Assembly (NCBI GenBank): GCA_947172415.1
Contig: OX359191.1
Span: forward strand, 4,774,001 to 4,838,000
DNA length: 64,000 bases
Direction: 5' to 3'
Origin: Chondrosia reniformis
Lineage: Eukaryota; Porifera; Demospongiae; Chondrillida; Chondrillidae
Shown: piece by piece, positions 20,481 to 30,776 of the stretch
Numbering within the stretch: position 1 is the stretch's first letter
Layout: each line of letters begins with the position of its first letter
Made by a program: the position numbers and the translations under genes
The notes under the pieces: generated by a model
Databases searched by the model: none
What the model saw: the letters and a program-made list of their open reading frames with translations, nothing else
Told to the model about the DNA's origin: nothing

Positions 20481-21187
20481 TGTTTTCTTCAAGCAAGAGT
20501 GCATCGTCCTATAATATATTTAAATAGAAAACGGGATCTAAACTATGGAAACTACAGTATCTCTCAACCGGTTACAGGCTTACCTACAGCTAGGGTATAT
20601 GGACACATTCCTATTGCAATGATATACCCTGTACAAGGATATATGTCCGTAATACAGAATATTGAGGTGTCTGTAAATCAGACGTTAGTTAAATACGTAC
20701 GTCTACGGGCAACAATCCAGACCTTATATTTTTGTCCACATAATCGCAACGTCCGCATTTCAGAGAGTCCCGAATAAGGGGTTACACTGTATACTTCAAT
20801 AAATTCGTATACACATGTTATACACTTCCTTTCGTTAAAATTCTTACCAATTAATAAAATATAGTTGATAATCACTTGCATGGTTATCAGGTTTATTTTG
20901 TTTAGTTTACGCCTACAGGTGGTATAGTTTACGTGTCACTAAAACAGGGTGAGTGAGTCTGCCATTCTTTATTTAGAGCTTTATCGTCTGGTATATCATG
21001 CAAGAAATGAAATTCACTACTTCCATCGTATCCATTCTCGTGTTTGTAGTGTCTGAAATTTTTATCGAACAGCTGCAATCTTGTCCAACAGCCGAAGTTC
21101 ACTATAACGGCTGAAATTTGGCGTTTAAAGCGAACATTTGGCGGTAACAATATTATCGATATCGCTATAACAACCTAAGCTACAACG

Positions 21188-21280
21188 ATGAACGTCGAAA
21201 AGTGGCTTTTGCTTATAACAGCGTTTTTCAATGCTATAGCTATCTATGACTCCCTTCGTAAACGCCAAACATCATCTCTA
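21188..21280 (+). other. D1 leader exon (31 codons) with splice donor, copy A
   Basis: ATG opens a 31-codon frame reading MNVEKWLLLITAFFNAIAIY then DSLRKRQTSSL, ending exactly at a GTGAGT donor. The first 20 residues are hydrophobic and signal-peptide-like. The second D1 copy (42742-42834) has the same length, start and donor with five amino acid changes. I could not connect it to a downstream exon in phase. Confidence 0.4.
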
Positions 21281-21929
21281 GTGAGTATATTGATTATCTT
21301 TCACTAAGCAATAACGCTTATATATATAAGTATATAGTAGACCTCCTATATTATATACGCGCTGCTTATACATTAACTTATAATTATGTAAAGACGACTT
21401 GGCCTTTGATCGCCGTCTCTAAACAAACAGTAGTGTACAATCCATAAAAGATTAATATTTCAATACTCCATGTCAAGAATTGGTGAACACAAAGACATAG
21501 GGTGCTACACTGTGAGGGAGGGAAACACATTATCAAATCAAATCTTAGGAGGCACCCCCGTACTCAAGCTACTTGCTCATATTTCAGTATTAAGGCATCA
21601 AGCGTACGTTTCACCGGTTCCAATTCGTCGTTTGAAGTCCGTAAGTCTTTAAAACCTTGTACGCAGGCTTTACTTTGGTTTTCATCAGTTCAGTTTTCAT
21701 TACTGTCATTCTCATCAGTGACGCTAGTGAAGAGAAAGCTAATTAAAGCTTAGAATAGTATGCCGAAGTTAGCCTAAGTGTTGGGCATTTTGTTTACAAG
21801 CATTCGAAGATGGAAGCCATATCAAAATTTTATTTGAAATATAGCATAGGGATTTCACGGTGCCTCGTTAGTCCTATAGTCTCACGGCTCATGACTCCCT
21901 CTACTAAAGTCTTATAGTATATTAAGGCA

Positions 21930-22225
21930 GAGGGGTTCTACATTTGTCTAAAGTTGTTCGAGTGTAGCTTAGCAGAGGACTTCTACATTTGTCTAAGGTT
22001 TTTCGAGTGTAACTTGACAGAGGCGTTCTAAGTCTGTCTAAAATTGTTCGAGTGTAGCTTAGCAGAGGGGTTCGACATTTGTCTAAAGTTGTTCGAGTAT
22101 AGATTAGCAGAAGGGTTCTAAGTCTGTTTAAAGTTGTTCGAGTGTAGCTTAGCAGAGGGGTTCTAAGTGTGTCTAAAGTTGTACGAGTTTAGCTTAGCAG
22201 AGGGGTTCTACATTTGTCTAAAGTT
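21930..22225. repeat. M45 array in D1 copy A
   Basis: About 6.5 units of the 45-base minisatellite, bounded on the right by the spacer beginning TTACGGTGCCTCCAAATATA. Confidence 0.9.
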
Positions 22226-22402
22226 ACGGTGCCTCCAAATATACCCTATTCTGTTAGTCTTTTAGTCTTACAGCTCATGACGTCCCTGTACTAAAGTCTT
22301 ATAGTACATTTAGGCTGTAAGTTTACTTCTAACTTAAATTAGATTCCTGTGTTTACAAATAGGACAGTATTTGTTTATAAACTGTTTATAATAAATATAT
22401 CC

Positions 22403-23256
22403 TTAATCCTGTCAGAATAGGCAACCACACGGTTGAAGATGTTAAAGTTTTACACACAGGATTGCTTTCCAGTGGGTCCGTGGATTTACTGGCTCCCCCA
22501 TTTGATACTGCCCTCAGATTGTATCCTTGTTCAGTGGATGTAGAAGGATATAATGAAACCCAGATTACATGTTTGGCAAAAGACAATCAACTGTATAGAA
22601 TTGATGCAGAACATGCAATTCTACAGAGGCGAGGACAATTCTATACCCATGTTAATTACAATGAGGTTCCTGAACACCTCATTCCACAGGATGACAAAGA
22701 TTGTGCTGCATTACCTCGTCAATTGAAGTTAGCAGTTGGTGCCAGAGTGATGCTTTGCCGTAACATCCACTGTGGTGATGGCCTTGTGAACGGTTCCAGA
22801 GGTATAATTGTGGGATTCAAATGACCAGGAACAACAAATAATTAGAGAAAACCTGGTGAAATGCCTACAGAGGTGTATGTCAAATTCTTTGATCCAAATG
22901 CGGGAAGCCTCTCAAAGGTGACAATTGCCTCCGGTGATCAGGAAGTTGTGCCGATTGTAGCAATTTCAGCATGTGTCTATGGAAAGGAAGGCACACTCTT
23001 GCAGAGAACACAGATTCCTTTGATTCTCTGCTGGGTAGCCACTTCACATAAAGTGCAAGGTTTGTCACTTGATGCAGCAGTCATGGATCTTGGTAAGGAC
23101 GTTTTTGAACCTGGTTTGGCCTATGTAGCTCTAAGTCGTGTGTGTACTCTAAATGGAGTGGCCCTACTGAACTTTGAGCCACAAAAGATGACAGGAAACA
23201 AGAGAGTTCATGAGGAAATGGCATGCAAGGCTGCGACAACAGTCTACTTGTGGTAG
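22403..23256 (+). pseudogene. Helitron PIF1-like helicase, C-terminal fragment
   Basis: From 22403 the sequence is colinear with 53760-54600 of the plus-strand Helitron: LLSSGSVDLLAPPFDTALRL, AALPRQLKLAVGARVMLCRN, GDGLVNGSRGIIVGF, a break near 22822, then PTEVYVKFFDPNAGSLSKV, PLILCWVATSHKVQGLSLDA and YVALSRVCTLNGVALLNFEP. These are the late PIF1 motifs (QGLSLD, YVALSRV) intact. The 5' part of the element is missing: it is cut exactly where D1 copy A ends. It belongs to the same Helitron family as 48-55.7 kb. Confidence 0.85.
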
Positions 23257-23619
23257 TGTATTACAAGGTGACTGGCAGACATCAGATCTATCGGTTCAGA
23301 ACTGCAAACGTCCTGACAAATCAAACAGTGAAAACAGGGCCAATCCTTTGGTGGAGGGCAACAGTGCTGCATTGCATAGTGAGAAGCAGACATTGTCTAC
23401 TAAAAATAGGGATGATGAGTTACATGGCAAGCAGTAGCCTTCAGTAGTCCACATGGAAATCAGTCAATCTGTACACTTAAATCTGATTGTTAATGTTGAT
23501 GCACAGCTGGTGTCCTCACTGAAAACGGCACTAGAAGTGATAGTAAATGAAAATAGTCCAACTGTTGAGTCGATAACAAAATGTGCAAACTCTCACAGCC
23601 ATGAACTAGACTGTATTTT

Positions 23620-24325
23620 ATAAGTGATAAATATACCTTGCAGGGCTACATTTAGCAACTGTCATCTAGTTGATATTTTGGAAAAGGAGAAGATCTTTGC
23701 AGCTGTAACTTCTCAATATGTCCCAGTGTGCATTAAAGGAGATGGTAATTGCATGTATAACATGTTTCCTTCTCACTTTCTGGTACTGAGCAGTATATGT
23801 GGCACTTGAGGTTGTTGACTGCTTATAGTATAATTGTACATCAAGAACGCATGATAAAAGTCATACAACCAGTTGCAGGAATACATATACCGCCAGGGGA
23901 ATGAGAGCCTCTTGCAGTTGCTAAGGCAGCAGAGAGACAATGGTTGGAAATCCTTTGCAGTTAAATCCACGATAAAGCATGGGGTGACCAATTTATTTGT
24001 ATGCCCTAGCTCTGATTTTAAATGGCCTATCTAGTTGTATTGTGTGATGTGCAACAGAAGTCTCTATTATGAAGGGGTAAGGCTCCAACCAATTAAGCAT
24101 GACATTACACAAGCTGAATGAAAAGATCTTTTTAAAATGAGAGATAAGTGATTAAATAACTATTATTGCTATTGTCCTGACTCCGTCCTGGGAGATAAAG
24201 TGCCACTTTTAGGTTTTTTGGATTCCTCTCATTTCACTGCCTTACTTCCAGTAGAATCTGCAAAGGTTTCAACAGATTTTGCTCCATTTGCCACCTTTTT
24301 GTCACAGTGTGGTCCTGAAGAATGA
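23620..24325 (+). pseudogene. Helitron OTU-like cysteine protease remnant
   Basis: VPVCIKGDGNCMYNMF (about 23725) is the OTU GDGNC catalytic loop with its Cys. About 24200-24320 reads PLLGFLDSSHFTALLPV, with the SHF His region, and ends APFATFLSQCGPEE. The middle is broken by stops. OTU domains are deubiquitinase-type cysteine proteases known in some animal Helitrons. It is colinear with 54988-55658, and unlike that copy it keeps the Asp before GNC. Confidence 0.75.
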
Positions 24326-24376
24326 TTAAAAGGAGCAGTGCAGTGGCAATGGGCCACTGCATTGGGATGTGGTTAA

Positions 24377-24862
24377 CCCTTTAATGACCGCAAACGATAT
24401 ACATCGTCATGATAATTATATGCAGCCGATAACCGTTGACGATATACATCGTCATAGATAGGCGGCAGGCTTTCCCGGCGAATTATTAGCATATGCGCCG
24501 CCAAAGCAAACTCTAACAGGTGTTAAGTGGTCGTCAGACAGTTGCACTTTATGATTAGTGCACACAGGTGGCAGGAACCTTCCCTCCGTGGCGAAAAAAG
24601 CCTACGAATTAACCGTATACGTACCGTGTGAGTGAAGAGAACTGACCAGGCTCTAAATGCAACCACATAGGGTTAGGATTAGGGTTAGTGCCTGGTCCGT
24701 TCTCTTCACTTGATTTGAAAGGATAAACTTGACGAGAATCCACTTCCTCAGTCGTAAAAGCAACCTTATCTTACCCGTAGCACTTACGTACATCACGTGG
24801 CCTTCGAAAAAGTCAGTCATAAGGTATAGAGCCGCCCACGCAATAAGTTGGCGCGGAAAGGG
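24377..24862. mobile_element. piggyBac-type MITE (486 bp) with TTAA duplication
   Basis: TTAA (24373-24376) CCCTTTAATGACCGC ... GCGCGGAAAGGG TTAA (24863-24866). The CCCTTT/AAAGGG ends and TTAA target site are the piggyBac hallmark. Internally an ACGATATACATCGTCAT palindrome occurs twice and a GGGTTAGGATTAGGGTTAG tract is present. No transposase. It interrupts sequence just after the OTU remnant. Confidence 0.9.
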
Positions 24863-24866
24863 TTAA

Positions 24867-25665
24867 AGACAACCGTGGTGGTGATATATACATTCACATT
24901 AATTGTCCAGCCATACAGGGTGTTGGTATAAATGCATGCCTGTTAGTGATTGTGCATGCTTTGTTTGTATGTTATAAGAGGTAATTTGTTTTGTATACTT
25001 TTTAATTGTATGCATGCAGATGTGTTCACATACTTTTCTTTTCTATTTCTATTGCAAAGAAGGATAAGGAGGAGTAATGTCACTCGTAAGCCAATTATTA
25101 ATCATTTTTTACATTGCAATGAATATTTAATGATTTCAGGGAGGTTTTCTTTAATTGCAGGTTATCCAGTTTTATAGCCACTTAAAGTTTATGTCTGCAC
25201 AATGAGGAAAATGTAGATCAAGTTACACTTAGTGATTCTGGAGATGTCATGCAAAAGAGACATTTTATTTAATGTCACATGGTAAGTAGATGCTTTACAC
25301 TATTGTTGTTTAGCACACATCATGCATTCAGTGTTAAAATCTCTTTTTTTATTCAGGAGAGACTAATTCTTGCAAGCCAAAATTTGATAAACTGTGGAAC
25401 CAGTCTGCTACTAATTTCTACATGGTTATAGTCACTTACATTAACTTAACTCGGAACTTCAGGGTTCCTGACAAATTTATTTTTCTAACTAACTTTTGGT
25501 AACTTTTGGTATTAGTTCCATTTACTGTATTCATTTCTAAGTATTTCATTTCATAACATAGATATATATGATAATAGAAGTTGCAAAAATATAATACACA
25601 TTCTACAATTTACATCTTGAGAATATCTTAAGCTTAGAATATGACAGTATACAAAATCATCCGAA
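24867..25665. other. Intergenic; possible Helitron tail, nothing recognised
   Basis: No supported domain or repeat. Continues from the Helitron fragment across the piggyBac MITE. Confidence 0.4.
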
Positions 25666-25733
25666 AGCGGCCAAGTAGTTCGAGTGCGTGGGAGGAGGCA
25701 GCCGTCACGAGTTTTTTTACTCGAACTACTAGT
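25666..25733. repeat. Short inverted repeat, AAGTAGTT..AACTACT, copy 2
   Basis: GCGGCCAAGTAGTTCGAGT .. TTTACTCGAACTACT, the better conserved relative of 19779-19856, directly abutting the start of the S13 satellite. Confidence 0.7.
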
Positions 25734-25850
25734 TAGTTTAATTTACTAGTTGTTTGTATTAGTTGTACGTACTAGTTCTATGTACTAGTTATGTACTAGT
25801 TGTGTACTGGTTGTATGTAGTACTTGTGTGTAAGAGTTATGTGTGAGCGC
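25734..25850. repeat. S13 satellite, block 1
   Basis: Degenerate units of TATGTACTAGTTG. Confidence 0.85.
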
Positions 25851-26040
25851 CGCCAGTAGAAATCGCAGAAAATGTCCACCTACGATTTTTGAGAAAATGG
25901 CCGAAAACGTTTTGGTTCTAAAAAGTGCTGTTTCTTCTTCATTAAAAGTCGTATGAAGCTAAAATCGATTTTATATGACCTTACAAAGCTTAGGCGGGGA
26001 GATTTAGGCGGGAAATTATAGATTCACGGAAGCTTTGTCT

Positions 26041-26862
26041 ACGATGTTGGCAATTTAATCCACCCTTCGAAAATGGACATTTTGGATCGATCTTCGACTA
26101 TTAACAGCTTAGAGAGTTGTTTGCCCGAGTCTAGCTTACCTGTAGACAACAATCTGGTAACGAAGAGTACTCCTGCAAGGCAAGAGAATTTTACAATAAA
26201 ATGACAAAGAAGTGTAGAGATGACTGGAGAACTTTGAATAATGCCACAGATAAGCATAAATTTACCTTAGTCCTTAGTGCTGACTATCAGCAGGCCAAAT
26301 TGATTCCATACTGGGGTCATTCCCCTCAGCCTGGGCCAACTTACTATATGATGAAGCACTCCAACGACATATTTGGAATCATCGACCACCGTGAAGACAG
26401 TGCACAAACTTACATCTTTGGCGAGGAAGTAGGTCCAAAGAATACGGATCACACCATTTCCTTTCTTCAAAAGTACATACAATCTGTACAGAAGGAAAAT
26501 CCTTGGCTTAATCGTGTACTTCTGTTTCTTGATAATGCCACAAGTACAAACAAGAACAAATACTTAATTTCATGGGCAAAGAGATGGTAGAACAGAAGAA
26601 ACTTAGCTCAATACACATCTGCTTTCTTGTTGCTGGTCATACAAAATTTTCTCCAGACCGTTTATTTGCCTCATGTTCAAAGACCTATAATTGCAGTGAT
26701 GTCTTCAACCAGGAAGACCTTGGGTCTGTATACTCCAGGTACAGTAACACTTCGATCAGCCAAGGTGAAGATATTTATTCTTGGAGGGAGTACCTGCAGT
26801 CTGCTGGTTGTGCAGAAGTCAAAGGAATAAGCAGCCTACACAAATTCTTCATGTACTAGTTG
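26041..26862 (+). pseudogene. DUF7869-like (putative transposase-derived) fragment
   Basis: In frame from about 26150 the sequence reads SGNEEYSCKAREFYNKM, then LVLSADYQQAKLIPYWGHSP, IDHREDSAQTYIFGEE, and LNRVLLFLDNATSTNKNKYL. After a one-base shift near 26575 it continues HICFLVAGHTKFSPDRLFAS and ends SSLHKF where the S13 satellite resumes. The D-x-Q..P, LDN-x-x-x-x-NKN and VGHTKFSPD layout is typical of DUF7869 proteins, an invertebrate multi-copy family often regarded as transposon-derived with an RNase H-like fold; that assignment is from memory of the family pattern. The frameshift and the lack of N-terminal domains indicate a dead fragment. Confidence 0.6.
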
Positions 26863-28307
26863 TATGTACTAGTTATATGTATTAGTTTTATGTACACGTT
26901 CTATGTACTAGTTCCATATACTGGTGTGGTGGCAGTTGTATGAACTAGTTCTATGTACTCGTTCTATGTAGTAGTTCCATATATGTACTAGTTTTGGTGT
27001 TACTTGTATGTACTAGTTGTAGTACTAGTTTAATTTACTAGTTGTATGTATTAGTTCTACGTACTAGTTCTCTGTACTAGTTATGTTCTAATTGTGTGTA
27101 TTAGTTGTATTTTCTACTTCTATGTACTAGTTATGTACTAGTTGTTTTGACTAGTTATATGTATTAGTTTTATGTACTCGTTCTATGTACTAGTTCCATA
27201 TACTAGTTGTGCTAGTAGTTGTATGAACTAGTTATGTACTAGTTGTTGGTGCTAGTTGTATGTACTAGTTATGAACTATATAGTTGTGTGAAATAGTTTT
27301 TATGAACTAGTTGTAGATACTAGTACTGGTAATATTTTGTAGTTGTAAGTTCTAATTGTATGTACTAGTTGTATGCACTCTATTTACTAGTTGTAGGTAT
27401 TAGTTGTATGTACTTGTTATATGTACTAGTTACATGTACTAGATACTAGTTTTATATACTATTGGTATGTTCTAATTGTGTGTACTGATTATATGTACTG
27501 GTAATATGTACTAGTAGTGTGTACTAGTTGTATGTACTAGATGTATGTACATGTTGTATGTAATAGTTCTATGGATTAGTTGTGTGAACTAGTTGTATGT
27601 ACTAGGTTTATGGACTAGTTGTATGCAATCGTTGCTAGTTGTATATAATAGTTGTGTGTGCTAGTTGTATGTGCTGGTACTAGTTCAATTTACTAGTTGT
27701 AGGTACTAGTTGTATGTACTAGTTGAAAGGAATAATTGTTTGTCCTAGTTGTATGTAATAGTTATGTACTATTTTTTGTGCTAGTTATATGTACAAGTTG
27801 TATATACTGGTATGAACTAGTTGTATGGACTAGTTGGATGAACTAGTTACATGTACTAGTACTAGAAATATTTACTAGTTGTATGTACTAGTTGTATGTA
27901 CTAATTTTATGTACTACTACAAGTTATATTTACTATTAGTATGTACTATTTGTATGTACTGGTTTGATGTACTAGTTGTTTGTACTAGTTTTAGGAACTA
28001 GTTGTATGAACTAGTTATATATATTGAACTGGTTATATTTACTAGTTGCAGGTACTGGTTGTATGAACTAGTTATATGTACTAGTACAAGTAATATTTAC
28101 TAGTTGTACGTTCTAGTTATATGTTCTAGTTACATGTTCTAGTTGTATGTACTAGTTGTATGCACTAATTATATGTAGTAGTTCACTGTACTACATTTAT
28201 ATACTAGTTGTATGTTCCCCTTCTAAGTACTAGTTGTAGTACTAGTTTAATATGCTAGTTTTATGTACTTTTTGTAGGTACTAGTGTTATTTACTAGTTA
28301 TGTACTA
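26863..28307. repeat. S13 satellite, block 2
   Basis: Diverged tandem units around TATGTACTAGTTG, with ACTAGT and GTAC palindromes in each unit. Higher divergence and unit-length variation than in M45. Confidence 0.9.
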
Positions 28308-28880
28308 CTGTAGAATCTCGTTAACACAAAATCGGTTATCTTGAAAAATCGCTTACCACAAAAGTTTGATAACACGAAAAATCGGTTAACGTGAAAGAAA
28401 TGTGGCATGCACAAAGTGTTAAAATCATTTAATACGAAATTTAATTATGGCGGCTAAGCGGAAATCGTTAACCAGTAAAAAAAGGTGCAAATATTGAAGA
28501 CTATCAAACAAAGTAGAGGTCAAATGGTGCAAAATGTAGAATTGCAAATGAATTGGGCATTGCCAATTCAACTTTATCTGGGACAAGACCCGTGTCTTAC
28601 ATGCTTTTGAAATGTCAATATTCAAGCCAGAAAGGAAAAAGATTGCAAAATTTGAAGAGGTAGAGGACGCTTTGTTGCTTTGGTTTAAGGCTATTTGCGT
28701 CAAAAACGTACCAGTGAGGCAAGCGAATTGGCAGGACTATAATTAGTCGCTTATAAATCTTAATACTACATTTCTATGTACACTATACTTCTTTTTAAGC
28801 ATTATACTGTTAACACGAAATACTTTTAACACAAAATTTGCAAACAGTCCCTTGGATTTCGTGTTAACGAGATTCTACTG
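28308..28880 (+). mobile_element. pogo/Tigger-like element, internally deleted
   Basis: Terminal inverted repeats C(T/A)GTAGAATCTCGTTAACAC at both ends flanked by TA. Internally, in plus frames, MAAKRKSLTSKK (28445), then KTRVLHAFEMSIFKPERKKI and VEDALLLWFKAICVKNVPVR, which match the CENP-B/Tigger helix-turn-helix N-terminus. The DDE part is missing. It inserted inside the S13 satellite. Confidence 0.85.
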
Positions 28881-30000
28881 TAGTTGTATGTACTAGTTGT
28901 ATGTACTTGTTGTATGCACTAGTTACTAGTAGTATGGTCTAGTTGTAGGTACAATTTGTATGTACCAGGTGTATGTATTAGTTGTATGTACTAGTAGCCT
29001 GTATGAAGAAGTTGTATGTACTAGTTCAAAATACTAGTTGTATGTTCTCCTTTCTACATTGTATGTACTACTTGTATGTGCTACTTTTATGTTCTAGTTC
29101 TAGTTACATGTACTAGTTGTAGGTACTAGCTGTGTGTACTTGGTATATGTGCTAGTTGCTTGTACTAAATACTAGTTGTATCGACTATTTGTATGTTCTA
29201 ATTGTGTGTACTAGTTATATGTACTGGTAATATGAACAAGTAGTGTGTACTAGTTGTATGTACTAGTTTTATGTACTGGTTTTATGGACTAGTTGTATGC
29301 ACTCGTTGCTAGTTGCATGTACTAGTTGTATGTATAAGTAGTATGTCCAAATACTTGTTCAATTTTCTAGTTGTAGGTCCTAGTCATATGTACAAGTTGA
29401 AAGGAATAGTTGTATGTCCTAGTTGTATGTACTAGTTATGTACTAGTTGTTTGTGCTAGTTGTATGTACTAGATGTATGGATCAATTGTATGTACTTGTT
29501 GCTAGTTGTGTGTGCTAGTTGTATCCAGTAGTTCTAGTTATATTTACTAGTATTAGGTACTAGTGTTATGTACTAGTTGTATGTACTATTTGGAGTTCTG
29601 GTTTAATGTACTAGTTGTATGTACTAGTCGTATGTACTAGTTATATGTAACAGTTACCTGTGTATGTTCTAGTCATTTGTACTAGTTGTATATACAAGTT
29701 GTATGTACTTGTAGTAAGTACTAGTTGAATGGATTAGTTGTATGTACTACTTATATGTAGCAGTTGTTTGTACTTGTTGAAAGTACTACTTGAATGTACT
29801 AGTGGAATGTACTAGTTGTTTGTACTAGTACTAGTTATATTTACGACTTGAATGTACTATTTGCTTGTACTAGTACTAGTTATATTTACGACTTGAAGGT
29901 ACTAGTTGCTTGCACTAGTTAAATGTAATAGTTGCATGAACTAATGTTGTGTACTCATTGCTTGTTGTATGTAATAGTGTATGTACTAGTTAGATTTACT
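28881..30000. repeat. S13 satellite, block 3
   Basis: Continuation of the 13-base satellite after the Tigger-like insertion, including a duplicated subsegment around TTTACGACTTGAATGTACTA (about 29840-29905). Confidence 0.9.
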
Positions 30001-30412
30001 ATGATTTTGCACATGTAAGGAACTTTAGCTGTATTTGTCTGTACATCTATGCTGCTCCATATGTGGTTCACTATTGGGACCAGCACCAAAGAAATTGTCC
30101 ATTCAAGGACATTTGGTGGTGTTCCTAGAAATGAAGCCATATGGACAAATCCTTCAGCACTTTGGGAAGCCATACTTTTGAGGTAAGTCCTTTAATTGTA
30201 TGCATTGTGTTGTGTCACCTAAACTTTTGCTAAAATGATTTTGCACATGTAAGGAACTTTAGCTGTGTTTGTCTGTTCATCCATGCTGTTCCATATGTGG
30301 TTCACTATTGGGACCAGCACCAAAGAAATTGTCCATTCAAGGACATTTGGTGGTGTTCCTAGAAATGAAGCCATTTGGACAAATCCTTTAACTGTATGTA
30401 TTGTGTTGGGAA
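30001..30412. repeat. Tandem duplication of about 200 bp
   Basis: ATGATTTTGCACATGTAAGG through TTGTCCATTCAAGGACATTT and ATGGACAAATCC occurs at 30001 and 30235 with few changes. The second copy lacks about 36 bases near its end, including a GGTAAGTCC donor-like sequence. The unit stays open on the minus strand in both copies (SFLGTPPNVLEWTISLVLVP), but I recognise no family. Confidence 0.85.
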
Positions 30413-30675
30413 ATTTAAAATGACTTGATGTTATGTACATTGAACACTAACCAGCCAGCAAAGAGGGATACCTAGACTTTGTTAAGTCTTTCATGCATCC
30501 TCATTACCAGTAAATTAGTGAAGTATGTACTGATGACTGACATACATTTCAGCATAACAATGAAGTGGAATATGCATGGCTGGGTAGAATGTTGATCTGA
30601 ACAGATAGACTCATTAGCATATGCATGGCCAATCTTCTGAGAAGTGATGGCTTTGAAAAAAGCCTTTATTAGAAA

Positions 30676-30776
30676 TTGTAATAGAGCCACACAACGACTC
30701 TTATAATAGAGCCACACAACGACTCTTATAATAGAGCCACACAACGACTCTTATAATAGAGCCACACAACGACTCT
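30676..30776. repeat. 25-bp tandem repeat, four copies
   Basis: AATAGAGCCACACAACGACTC with a TTAT linker repeats four times almost perfectly, just downstream of the minus-strand pseudogene end. Confidence 0.95.

Larger units (their letters stand above)
20300..22399. repeat. D1 dispersed repeat, copy A
   Basis: Matches 41860-45511 along its length: a G-rich tract, CTCAACCGGTTACAGGCTTA, GTATACACATGTTATACACT, a short leader exon, ATAGGGTGCTACACTGT, GTCTTTAAAACCTTGTACGC, an M45 array and a 170-base tail ending TATAAACTGTTTATAATAAA. The right border is set by loss of similarity at 22399 and 45511. No terminal inverted repeats and no transposase were seen, so it is either a non-autonomous element or a segmental duplication. 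Confidence 0.8.

Noticed and set aside
20239..20527. Pro-rich or Gly-rich frames in the G-rich tract
   Set aside because: Simple-sequence translation; both strands are open and the copy at 41.8 kb is fused to an unrelated Tc1 tail.
30219..30440. Minus-strand protein in the tandem duplication
   Set aside because: Open in both copies but short, without a start in common and without any recognised family; kept only as a repeat.
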